From: Darksidea phi
Taxonomy: Eukaryota > Ascomycota > Dothideomycetes > Pleosporales > Lentitheciaceae
Reading direction: 5' to 3'
Length of the DNA: 64,000 bases
NCBI GenBank assembly: GCA_030770425.1
Contig: JASJFT010000016.1
Coordinates: 364,478-428,477 of the forward strand
Positions 55,103 to 64,000 of this stretch are shown here, one piece after another. How positions within the stretch are numbered: the stretch's first letter is position 1; every line of letters starts with the position of its first letter. Under the pieces are notes generated by a model, which was given only the letters and a program-made list of their open reading frames with translations, did not search any database and was not told the origin of the DNA. A program made the translations under genes and the position numbers.

Positions 55103-56186
55103 ATGACTCTACCAGAGGGGCAGTTGGCTTTGACATGTTGGTTGCTCGATACGCGATCATTATGGCCTGGCGACAAAATCGCAGAATCGGTCTGCTTCTC
55201 CCTATGAGCGATTGGAGCCGTGCTGACAACCCCACCAGGCTTCCGAAGCGTTACAACTAATCTCCCCCGAAGAACGCGAAGCATGTATTCGAAAATATCA
55301 CATTGCCGACGCAAAGATGAGCCTAGCTTCGGCTCTACTCAAACGTCTGTTCGTTGCGAAGACGCTCGGTATACCGTGGCAAGACATACGGTTCGGCCGC
55401 AAACGCGACCCTAAGCATGGGAAGCCATGTGCGCTTCTTCGTGATGGCACGCCAGCGCCAGTCGAATTCAATATCTCGCATCAAGCAGGGCTTGTTGCGA
55501 TTGTAGGATGTAAGTGTGAGAGGGGTGGTGAAAAGAGCGAGGTAGAACTCGGCGTGGACATTGTATGCGTCAATGAGCGGAACGACTACAGAGTCATTGA
55601 TCAAGAAGGATTCGATGGGTGGGTTGACGTCTACCAAGAAATATACAGTTATGAAGAGAGCTGGGATATGAAGTACAACGTCGACCCATTCCCTCTCCTC
55701 GACGGAACGATGGTCACGTCAGACATGCTAGGCCGCCATGACCGGTGTTGTAGACGCGACCAGAACCTCACAGCTACACTTCCCTCCGGTGAGAAACGCA
55801 CATTCTCAAGCGACCTTCTCATCGACGCTAAGCTCCGACGCTTCTTCACATACTGGTGCTACAAAGAAGCCTATATTAAGATGGACGGCGAAGCTCTGCT
55901 TGCGAATTGGATCAAAGAGCTAGAATTCAAGAACGTGAGGGCGCCAAGGCCGGGGACAGTAGCGAGATGTAGTACGCAGGGCACGTGGGGCGAGCGTGTG
56001 AGTGATGTTGAAGTTTGGTTCAAGAGACAAAGATTAGATAACATTCGCATGGAGATTCAGGCGTTCGAAGAGAATTACATGATCAGTGTAGCGGCGAAGA
56101 CGGATAAGGCACTACCGGAGGTGCTCACGAGTTTTACGGGATTGCATTTGGAGCACGATGTTATGGATTTTGCGCGGCCGGTTTGA
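55103..56186 (+). CDS. npgA: 4'-phosphopantetheinyl transferase (NpgA/Lys5 type)
   Basis: Two exons (55103-55189 and 55239-56186) with a 49-bp intron (donor GTCTGC, CTGAC branch) give 344 residues. The first exon MTLPEGQLALTCWLLDTRSL and the joined ASEALQLISPEEREACIRKY fit the N-terminal half of Sfp-type enzymes. Motif P1 region FGRKRDPKHGKPC, NISHQAGLVAIVG, the metal-binding GVDIVCVNER (Asp136) and the WCYKEAYIKMDGEAL motif (W235, K238, E239, K243) are all there. The enzyme moves phosphopantetheine from CoA to carrier domains of polyketide and nonribosomal peptide synthases and of the lysine-pathway reductase Lys2, in the cytosol. There are no such megasynthases in the window, so this is the general housekeeping enzyme. 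Confidence 0.93.
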
Positions 56187-56280
56187 AGGCATTCGATCGC
56201 TATCCGAGCGGTAACTCAATACCACTGCAACACTGCCTGAGCCGATAGCTCTTGTCTCTTCTTCCATAAAATTCAACGGT

Positions 56281-57144
56281 TTAAACCACACCCCACCTCT
56301 CCGCAAACCGATCATCGCCGGAATCCTTGTTCCTCCCATACTCACTACTATCCGCCAGATAGCTTGCCTTTTCCTCGCCCCACACTTCAGCGATCCAGGC
56401 GTAGATTAAATCAATGCCAGCCGAAATGCCAGAGGAAGTCCAAATGTTACCATCGACAACCCAGCGCGCTTTGGGGACCCAGTGGACGTTTGTGTTCTGC
56501 TCTTTCACCTAGGTGCTGTTAGGGAAGTGTCCACCCAGAGAGAAGGGGAAGATGGGCTGTGGACGAATTGACAGATGCAGTGTGACATTGCCAATCAGAA
56601 TTGGAAGGGGTGGTGGAAAGTGCGGAGACGGTTTACTTACCCATGCAAAAGCTTTCTTATTCGAAGTCGCGCGCTTCCCGTCAAGCACACCGGTCTTGGC
56701 CAGGATCGCGCTTCCAGTGCATACAGTCAAACACCACCTGCAACCCAAAATCAGCAAACATCTCTCAATCACGCACCATCCACCACCTAGTAAACAAACT
56801 CACCTCAGTCTCGGATAATACCCTTTAACGAACTCAACAAGCCCATCGATATTCTCCTCCTTTCTCGACCCAAAACCTCCCGGGATAATCAACACTTCCA
56901 GATCATCCGGCGCCGTATCAAAAGTATGCGTCGGCACAATGCTCTCACTGAAATTCGATTTCTGGTTCTCTTGCAGAACGTGACGTGTCGACACGGGTTC
57001 CAGAGTCGACGCGAGGATCGATAAGTTGAGAGTCTCTGTAATAGCGAGAAGGTTGAGGACGTCGAGGGGGCCGCAAAGATCGAGCAGCTGGAAGCCGGGG
57101 AAAAGGATCACGCCAATATTTTTGGGGGGTTGGGTAGTGACCAT
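56281..57144 (-). CDS. DJ-1/PfpI family protein
   Basis: Three exons on the minus strand (57144-56804, 56737-56641, 56508-56281) give 221 residues; introns are 66 and 132 bp. The N-terminus IGVILFPGFQLLDLCGPLDV and the block LEVLIIPGGFGSRKEEN are typical of the glutamine-amidotransferase-like DJ-1/PfpI fold. The nucleophile elbow WCLTVCTGSAILAKTGVLDG carries Cys120, and NKKAFAWVKEQNTNVHWVPK and WTSSGISAGIDLIYAWI follow as usual. Closest in style are fungal relatives of isonitrile hydratase and ThiJ/PfpI proteins. The exact reaction cannot be read from the sequence; chaperone, hydratase and glyoxalase-like roles exist in the family. It converges with the PPTase gene with only 94 bp between the stops. 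Confidence 0.92.
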
Positions 57145-57726
57145 CGTGCGGGTTCGAGGGGTACGGTTTTAGATCAAAGCAGAACCGTTCGAGTACTCTG
57201 TTCTAGATAGCGACCGCTATAGTACACAGTGGTATTCGATTTCTTTAATAGCTCGTAAAACGTCTTCGAGAAGTCCTGCGCCCTGGATGTAACTGGCTGC
57301 AAATGTTTGACACAACACTAGATATGCTGGCTCGTATTTATACCACTTTCTCCAGACCGAATCTGCCCCTCGCTCGTAGCGCTTCTTTTACCTGCAGCTT
57401 TTCGCGTATGAACATTAGTCAGCTACATTCAAGCCACATGATTAGCCTGATGTGCATCATGTGCTTGCCGAAACAGAACAGTGCAGAACGGGGCGTTTTG
57501 CCTTTGCCGACGGAGAGCAAGTTTGACGTTTGCGTTGGTCCACGGCCGAGAGGGAAAGGAGTTTGCGGGGGGGACATGAACATGGTGGAAATTGAGGAGG
57601 CGCGGATTCAATTGACGCTGTTGACGCTGTTGACGCTTGACGAGCGGGGTAGCTTGAGAACAATGGACGGTATACCGGTATATGTCAAGATGTGCTGGTG
57701 TGACGCTGGTTTGCTATGTAACTTCT
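57145..57726. other. Intergenic spacer
   Basis: These 582 bp lie between the start of the DJ-1-like gene and the stop of the FAD oxidoreductase gene, both on the minus strand. It contains a short TTGACGCTG triple repeat (57612-57640). No other feature is supported. Confidence 0.5.
57612..57640. repeat. 9-bp tandem repeat
   Basis: Three copies of TTGACGCTG, the last ending TTGACGCTT, in the 3' flank of the FAD oxidoreductase gene. Confidence 0.7.
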
Positions 57727-59310
57727 TCAAACGATGCCCTTCATACGCACACCCTCCCGATCTTGCACCTCGACCGTCGGCCACAATCTCGCCTTGGCAA
57801 TCCTCTCCTCTGTGATTATGTAGCTCTTCGGAATGTCGCCCTGTTCTACAAGCTCCCTGTAGATCTCGCCCAGCTCCTTTCCACTCTCCTCGCCCAGCAC
57901 CATGTCCACAATTGCCTTCCCACACAAGGTCCCATTGGGCATTCCGTGCCCCGTATACCCGCCACTAAGCCACAGTCCCTCGCTTCTCGGTACCTTGCCC
58001 ACCCACGGATGATCATCCCTCGAGTAGCCCATAATACCGGACCACTCTGCTGCAGCTCTGAGCTCCTTCAACCCCTCCGTCTCACCGTCAAGCTTCAGTA
58101 CCTTGAGCAACGCACTTCGCAGATAAGCAGCAGCGCCCTCATCAATCACACTGTCGTCGCTTATGCCTATGCTGGGTAAAGTTCCCGCTCCGCGGCCGCC
58201 GCCAAACATCAGATGGCCCGCAGGATTCGGGACCGCCGAGTACGGGCGTTGGATGAGGTAATCGTCATTGTTTGCTGCTTGGCCGAGGGCTGCTACCATG
58301 CCGTATGAGTTGGGGAGAATGGTGGAGTTCTTGGGCGGGAAGAGGGCGGACATTTCGCCGCGCACGGGAACGATGAGATCGGCGAAGTGGGGAAGCAGCG
58401 CCGACGTATAGGCGTTCGTCGCTAGAATGACGGTTTTGGAGCTGATGGTGCCGCGCGGCGTTTGGAGCGTGTGTCTCCCGTCGGAAGATGTAATCTCCGT
58501 GACTGGTGTCTTGGTTTGCAAGTTCAACTTTCCGTCTCTGACCAGCTTCTCTAGGATGAACGTGACGAGCTTGTAGGGCCATAGACTTCCTGCTCCGGCG
58601 GTCAAGGTAGCGCCTATGCAGTCCTCATTCACTCTGTGCTTCTTCAGCTCTTCCTTGTCCTTTATCACTGCGACTTGTTCGGCAATCGAGGGTGCTATCT
58701 TTTGGAGGTAGGCAATTTCTTTCTCGGCTTCGGCCATGGTGGCTTCGGTCCAAAAGGTGCGACAACCGGAAACGGAGCGCCATTCGCAAGGGACGGAGTG
58801 CTTTTCTATGTAGGTCTTTACGGCAGACACATTGCGCAGTTCGAATCGCGCTACATCGGCGGAGCGGTCGAAGAGGAGGGGCTGGCAGTGGCCGCCGTTC
58901 TGCGAGGGCTGTTAGCATGGTGCTATGCTCCAGCGCAATGAGACCTTCCATCTACTCCGGCATCGGACGAAAGCTCGTGAAAGATCAAGCAGAATTCATC
59001 CTCATTCTATGCCCGCAAACGCCAGTACGGCCCTCAAGTAGTAAAAGAGCATTCAACCCACCCTGCCAGTGGCCCCCCAACACGCCTCCCTAGCCTCCAA
59101 CAACACAACACTCTTCCCCTTTGCCCTCTCATCCTCAGCCAAGAACCTCGCCGCAGAAGTCCCTGTAATGCCACTTCCCACAATCACCACGTCGGCTTCC
59201 TTCGGCAACTCCTCGGTTGTATGATGCCCGATGAGGAACTCATTAGGCTCGCTGTGCCAGAAGGAATTCGTAGAGACCGGGGTAGGTAGTGACGAGCGTT
59301 CGTGTCGCAT
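57727..59310 (-). CDS. FAD-dependent oxidoreductase (D-amino-acid oxidase/glycine oxidase fold)
   Basis: Two exons (59310-59062 and 58899-57727), joined through a 162-bp intron (donor GTGGGT), give 473 residues. The dinucleotide fold ADVVIVGSGITGTSAARFLA and the following VVLLEAREACWGATGRNGGH are the FAD-binding signature of the DAO superfamily; the junction falls exactly between GATGR and NGGHC, which supports the splice. Later blocks TVILATNAYTSALLPHFADL, VPVRGEMSALFP, SGIMGYSRDDHPWVGKVP and GLWLSGGYTGHGMPNGTLCG complete the fold. Members of this fungal group oxidise amines or amino acids such as sarcosine, but the substrate cannot be told here. There is no signal peptide and no peroxisomal SKL-type end (the C-terminus is KGIV), so a cytosolic enzyme is likely. 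Confidence 0.9.
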
Positions 59311-60291
59311 TTTGGTCGATTGGAGGTGGAGGACTACGAGTCGAGCAGGTGGTAGGCTGCGTTGGGGGAAGGAGGGGTGGCGGGGTTATATCCCCACCCA
59401 CCTTTACATCCTGGAGGACTGGAGGGTGTGATCTGCCGATTGGGACTGCTGCCGGTGTGCGGGATACGTGTTCAATCCGTGAAGGTTTGGATGCCTAATA
59501 AGTTCGTTGCACTGCAGCGTAAGTGGGTTGCGTTGCTGTCGGTTGCTGTCGGAGTGGCATAGAGGTATCGAGCTCTGCAAGAGCTTATGCCGAAGCCATG
59601 TGTGCCATTCCGCTGGTGGTTCCGATCAGAGTCATCCCTGCGAAGAGGGACATCAAACGTTTTTCTTCACATCGTATGAAGGGCTTCTGCGTGGAGATGA
59701 GTGCTGCAAATGCCGGCATCTCCAAGACATGGTGGTACTCTTGCTAGGGCTGAGGGACTTTGACACACGATCGATTAGTAAGGGGGCAGTGCAAGAGGGA
59801 CGGACTTAGACGCTACGATCTCAACCTCACTCCATTCCTCCTCTTTCCTTGAGGACTATATCCGATTATAGAATGCGACACTGCCTCTATTAGTCGTTGT
59901 GCTAACAGCGATCGTCTGTTCCTGCTCCATGGACTATCGACCCCAACACGCACTCAGCAACGGAATCGAATTTCAAGGCAACAGGATGCAATTTGCTTTC
60001 GCACGACGTATCGGTAAAATATGCTAATGTACATGGTATAGAAGATGACTGCCAAGCTCTGTATGCTCACACGAAAGAGAAATGAGAGAAAGTATTCAGG
60101 CTGCATATTGCGACCAACAAATTATTCGAACCAGCGACAGACAATATGGACCCAATATCAATACCAACACCTCCGTCATTAGCGTAAAGGTCGTGAAGGG
60201 GGCCACCGGACATCCAAGGAGTGTGATGCTTCTAGCAGCTATCTGGCCCCCATCACAGGCGCGTCGCAGACCGACCTGCATCGGCGACTAA
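59311..60291. promoter_or_regulatory. Intergenic region upstream of the FAD oxidoreductase
   Basis: About 1 kb between the start of the FAD oxidoreductase gene and the stop of the Ser/Pro-rich gene, both on the minus strand. It should contain the promoter of the former and the 3' UTR of the latter. Plus frames of 66-100 codons occur but are not protein-like. Confidence 0.45.
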
Positions 60292-60834
60292 TCACGGTTT
60301 TCGCCCCAGATGCAGGAGGTCTTTGGCATGCTCAGTGACTGAGAAATCGTTGAATAGCCAGGAGTTGGAATGGCGCCCGCGCCACATGTCGCTGCCGCTG
60401 CTGCTGCTCGTGCTTCGCCTTGCTGGGTTTGACATGCTGGGCCGCGCCGGCTTGGCTGCAGTGGATGTTGTGGAGCTCTGGCTAGCAGTCGATTTGTGTC
60501 GCGGTTGTTGCGGACGTTGGGCGTAGGCCGGGGTGATGGGCTGAGCGCTGGTGGTGGGCGGGAGCTGCTCGGGCGGCATCATCATTGGGGACTTGGAACG
60601 CTTGTGGGGTGCACCGGCACGATTACGGCTGTGCGACCGACCACGGATGCGCGAAGTGATAGCGCCGAAGAAGGATTCCTCGGTCGGAGAGGTTGGCGTG
60701 GTTGGAGAGCGAGCTCCACGTGAGAAGGTGGTAGTGGGCGAAAACATGTCTGGAGATGCTGCTCCAGATGATACCGACTTTTGCGAGCTGCTCGTGGCAG
60801 TGCGGATTGGAGGTGGGGGTTGGTGGGACGGCAT
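60292..60834 (-). CDS. Small Ser/Pro-rich protein with conserved C-terminal motif
   Basis: Minus-strand single exon of 180 residues from the ATG at 60834 (MPSHQPPPPIRTATSSSQKS). The frame is open further upstream, but the translation there has no start codon that I prefer. The body is rich in Ser, Pro, Thr, Arg and Gln and probably disordered, with short motifs ESFFGAITSRIRGRSHSRNR and PHKRSKSP that could be phosphorylation sites. The C-terminus has a compact block MWRGRHSNSWLFNDFSVTEH followed by AKDLLHLGRKP. I believe I have seen this SWLFN-FSVTE-AKDLL ending in other fungal proteins of unknown function, so it is probably the functional part. No enzyme motif, membrane segment or signal peptide is seen. 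Confidence 0.65.
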   Translation of the reverse strand: MPSHQPPPPIRTATSSSQKSVSSGAASPDMFSPTTTFSRGARSPTTPTSPTEESFFGAITSRIRGRSHSRNRAGAPHKRSKSPMMMPPEQLPPTTSAQPITPAYAQRPQQPRHKSTASQSSTTSTAAKPARPSMSNPARRSTSSSSGSDMWRGRHSNSWLFNDFSVTEHAKDLLHLGRKP

Positions 60835-61005
60835 TGTTGGCTGGATGCGTGGGCACGGTTGTTTGCGGGGTGTCTCGAGCAAGAAGCTGAAGGTGTCGAG
60901 GACGAAAGGCCGTCGTGGAGGGGCACCGCAGTGTTCAAATAGTCGAGAAATGACCAGATATGCGGCTCGCATTGCATGTGCCTCCCCCTTCGCTTTAAGT
61001 ATCAC

Positions 61006-61362
61006 TCAATTCCTCCAAACAACGATCTCAAAAAAACGACCACATTCCGACCCTAGCGCATATCGCACCCATTCGCGTGTGTCGGTGAGCATCAACCGCT
61101 TCCGCCCAATCATCTCCCCGCCCGTCTCCTCTGGTCGCTCAAATGGGCCGCAACAGTGGTCCTCACGCATCCAGTTCACCGACTCAGGCTGCACGTCGCG
61201 CATGTGGGCGGGGCCTACAGGCCGCAAAGACAGCGCATCCAGCCGAGAGGGAAAAGCTAGATCCCTACGGACTCCGACACTAGATACAGGGCTGAACGGG
61301 CGAAGCCAATCGGGTGTGTGCTGGCGAGCTGCTGCCTTGGAACCAAGGCTTTGGCGTAGCAT
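61006..61362 (-). CDS. Possible small gene (118 residues)
   Basis: Tentative. An ATG-started minus-strand frame reads MLRQSLGSKAAARQHTPDWL, then FSPVSSVGVRRDLAFPSRLD and ends VRYALGSECGRFFEIVVWRN. The N-terminal 35 residues are rich in Arg, Ser, Ala and Gln and poor in acids, like a mitochondrial presequence, and the rest looks globular. It lies 171 bp upstream of the start of the Ser/Pro-rich gene on the same strand. I do not recognise it, and a chance frame in the leader of that gene is the alternative. Confidence 0.4.
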   Translation of the reverse strand: MLRQSLGSKAAARQHTPDWLRPFSPVSSVGVRRDLAFPSRLDALSLRPVGPAHMRDVQPESVNWMREDHCCGPFERPEETGGEMIGRKRLMLTDTREWVRYALGSECGRFFEIVVWRN

Positions 61363-63854
61363 GCGGGTGGCATAGTGCCATGTATGTAGTCATTTGGGTG
61401 CAATGATTGATAGTTTGGAGTATCTTGAAACAGCGCTGTGCCGCGAGCGGGGTTTATTGCGAGCGTCGCTTTGAACCCAACCTAGGTGCGGGGTTCAAAC
61501 GACGCTGAGGACAGATACATCATTTCTTCCACATCCGACAGGACAGTTGGATGTTGGATTGTCCTGTGGGTTGCCTTATCTTGGTGGGCTTCGACAAGCT
61601 AGCGACGCACGGGCTGTTCCGACAAAGGTGGAGTGCAGGGTGTTGGTCGGTCAGCCCAAAGTGGATCTAACGAATCGATCCACACCGCGACAATCAGGGA
61701 GACTCTCGGAGGCTCCGGCGCCAGACGTAGTGAGGCTGATCGGTCTGTGAATACCGACATTTTGGAACGTGGAACGTGCCCAAAAAGTGATGTTCTATGC
61801 TAATCTTTTCGTCACTGACGTGCGACGGCCGATCACCACCCAAAGTCTGCCTGGCGTCTACAGCGCGTTAGGGCAAAAAACAAAATCTCTGGGAGACTTG
61901 CATCCACCCATACACCGATATTGAGAATATTCTCTACTTCTTGTGGTGCTGTGACGAATACAATTGGATACATCCCGCGCGTACAGATGCTCACTAGCTT
62001 CTTCCTCATTCTGGAAGCATTCAGTGGTCTTTGGCCGGCGGATATGGTTGAACCAACTAGCCGCCGCCATTGAAACGAAGGGCTCATGCATGGCGACATC
62101 TTCCTTTCCTTATCCAGCCATGATAGGAAACCTCGCTACTAAATCAAGATCGTCTTGAGGAATCGAAAGTTCCGCCGGGGCAAAGAAGGCGAAGCGTAAG
62201 TTTACATCCCAGTATGCAAAAGGAGACTATCCTACCGTTGCTGGCCATCGGACAGCACACCTATCGTTCTCTAGGAAGAGCTAGAACCGATGGAGCGATT
62301 TACTTGCCCTGTACTTCACTGTCTCGCACTCACACTTGCAGACAACGTGTTCGAGGACCAGAGAGCACTAGCTGACTTCGCCGAGCGACATATACCGTCG
62401 TGTGCCAATTCTCGTAGTTTCGAGATAAAGAAGACAAGAAAAGGCTCCTTTTGATGCTCAGATTAGAAGGGCTGAAAGTATCAGCTCATAGAATTTGCAT
62501 GGAACCTGAATGAATACCTACGTCGTAGGGCTGGGTGAACGTGCTGGGTATAGGGATCACATTACGGGATATGCATTCCGACGCGACTTTGCGAAATGGT
62601 ATAGAAGGTATGATTGTATGGTTCAAAAACAATTGCGGAGCAAGTGTCGATCCCAAAGCTCCGACAGCTTCTGGGCCATATGAATGACAGCACCCTTCAA
62701 TCCTACATGAAAACGACCGCCGGTATCGATACCCAGAATGCTATTCGATGTTTGCCGCAAGATAAGAGCGTCAATTTTGCAAGAAGCATGGCATACACGG
62801 GATATTGGCGCTCCCAAACCCCAGGATCTACCTCAAATATCCCGTGTTTTCTCTTTCCGGGGGAGCTCGCGTCTACGGCTGCCAAATTTTTCGAACAGAT
62901 CAAAACGATCTACCGTCCCCAAGCTAAAACAGGATAGATATCGCCCGGAAAGAAACGACTACTCCTCCACTTCCAGGCCACACGAAGAAGACGAGGTGGC
63001 AAACTCTGCAGTAGTTCAACGAGTCCAACCAGTGCCATCGAAACAATTCAATTTCATGCTGCAGTATGATACATCCCAGAAATCCATTATATGTAGCTTC
63101 TGATCCAAGGAGACGGCTCCACTGGGAGACATGCTCCAAGCTCTGGTGTATCGGGCCATTCCCGCTAGATTCTGACTGCATTACCCTCACACAACGCCCC
63201 TTAACGATGAACGCTACCACACGAAGCATGAAGCTTTTCATACCCATCAACTATACATTCTTCGATGTGCCTTGCTATCTATTTGGCAGCAATGGTACTG
63301 CTCCCCTTCAGATCTGCTTTGTGGGTTGATGATCCTGTATGACTACTGCTAAACCCATGGCGTTATCCTTTCTGCCCAAACAGATTACGGCAGTTCACCC
63401 GATGGAAGGACCGTACGGATCATCTAGAGGAGCATATAATCAACACGGCCGAGTCAGGCTTATTCCTCTGTCCCGATCATCCTCCGGACTCTCCTTATAC
63501 ATCGAGTGACCATCTCCGAAATCATCTCAACAAGGCGCATGCGATCAATTGAGCGATTCATGGTCGATGTACGAAATAGGATCTCTAAAAAAAACGTTAC
63601 CAAGCGGTAAGGGTAACATTCCTTGAGGAGCTTGCTTGTGTCTACTATCATAATGTCCCAAATTGCTAGAGGGTGCTTTCGAACAGGTACACGTACATGC
63701 GGCTACCGCCTAGCATTGAGTATTGCCGATTCCGCGATCCTTCACTAACAGCCTCATATTCTTCTTTCTAAGAACATACTATGGCTTGTGAGCAGATGAT
63801 CAACAGACCAGACCAGAAAGAGACAGAGATCCACTGCTACACTTGATCTAAGCC
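61363..63854. other. Gene-poor region at the right end
   Basis: About 2.5 kb without a supported gene. It holds an inverted repeat (61462-61506). Frames such as 62614-62937 plus (107 codons) and 63651-63460 minus (63 codons, ending VTRCIRRVRRMIGTEE) are open but have no recognisable family and no clear gene structure. Any gene here would have to be incomplete or decayed. Confidence 0.4.
61462..61506. repeat. Inverted repeat (hairpin)
   Basis: The left arm AGCGTCGCTTTGAACCC (61462-61478) pairs with the right arm GGGTTCAAACGACGCT (61491-61506) except for one bulged C, around a 12-13 base loop. The stem is long for chance. It lies about 100 bp upstream of the possible small gene at 61362. Confidence 0.75.
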
Positions 63855-63881
63855 AAAAAAAAAAAAAAAAAAAAAAAAAAA
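63855..63881 (+). repeat. Poly(A) homopolymer run
   Basis: 27 consecutive A residues. The next 119 bases (63882-64000) are full of A and T runs and look unlike the rest of the window, so the run may mark the start of unreliable sequence at a contig end. Confidence 0.8.
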
Positions 63882-64000
63882 GGTTTAAAGACGCTAAAAT
63901 ATTTAACAGGTTTTACAAAAAAATGTGCGCACCCCCAAAAAGTCAACCCGTGGCGAACCAGGGGTTTTTTAAAAAAATAATTTTTTTTGAAAACGAAATT

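Noticed and set aside
55103..56186. Secondary-metabolite cluster suggested by the phosphopantetheinyl transferase
   Set aside because: No polyketide or peptide synthase, tailoring cytochrome or cluster regulator lies nearby; the neighbours are housekeeping genes and the enzyme is the general type.
61485..61506. Possible tRNA suggested by GGGTTCAAAC
   Set aside because: No D-arm, anticodon stem or acceptor stem can be placed around it; the motif is one arm of an inverted repeat.

Overview
The window is nuclear DNA of a filamentous ascomycete (Pezizomycotina; a Dothideomycete is my guess, not proven). The evidence is the intron style (about 47-140 bp, GT..AG, CTAAC/CTGAC branch sites close to the acceptor), densely packed genes on both strands, and fungal markers: mitoribosomal mL60, a Doa10-type E3 ligase, a MedA-type developmental regulator, an NpgA-type phosphopantetheinyl transferase and a DUF1996 secreted protein. 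I saw no tRNA, rRNA or CRISPR array and no intact transposon. Most genes are spliced, and I rebuilt exon joins by hand from splice signals and reading-frame continuity.

Layout. 1-24 kb is dense: a truncated SUMO-interacting-motif protein, mL60, TRAPP subunit Trs20, a 1,600-residue RINGv membrane E3 ligase (Doa10/Ssm4), a 1,396-residue amphipathic-repeat protein, a single-pass membrane protein, a DUF1996 secreted protein, methylcrotonoyl-CoA carboxylase alpha and an acidic nuclear protein. 24-43 kb is gene-poor: the five-exon MedA-like regulator (26.6-30.0 kb) sits next to more than 6 kb of DNA without a clear gene, followed by weak gene-like pieces (36.2-36.7 kb, 37.3-37.6 kb, 41.7-42.2 kb) and one coiled-coil protein. 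43-61 kb is dense again: a secreted protein, an SRR1-like protein, a broken flavin amine oxidase, a GPI-anchored X325/Bim1-type copper protein, Nup82, CBP20, Pdx2/Sno1, a phosphopantetheinyl transferase, a DJ-1/PfpI protein, an FAD oxidoreductase and a Ser/Pro-rich protein. The last 2.6 kb has no clear gene and ends in a poly(A) run followed by low-complexity sequence that looks like a poor contig end.

How the genes relate. Two head-to-head pairs share short promoters: NUP82/CBC2 (315 bp; nuclear pore and cap-binding, both in mRNA export) and SNO1/npgA-like (213 bp; supply of pyridoxal phosphate and of phosphopantetheine carriers). MCC-alpha (leucine breakdown) is head-to-head with the acidic nuclear protein. 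No polyketide or nonribosomal peptide synthase is present, so this is not a biosynthetic cluster. I did not find a clearly new biological system. The most unusual items are the large amphipathic-repeat protein, the recently broken amine oxidase, and the long GC-rich region upstream of the MedA-like gene.
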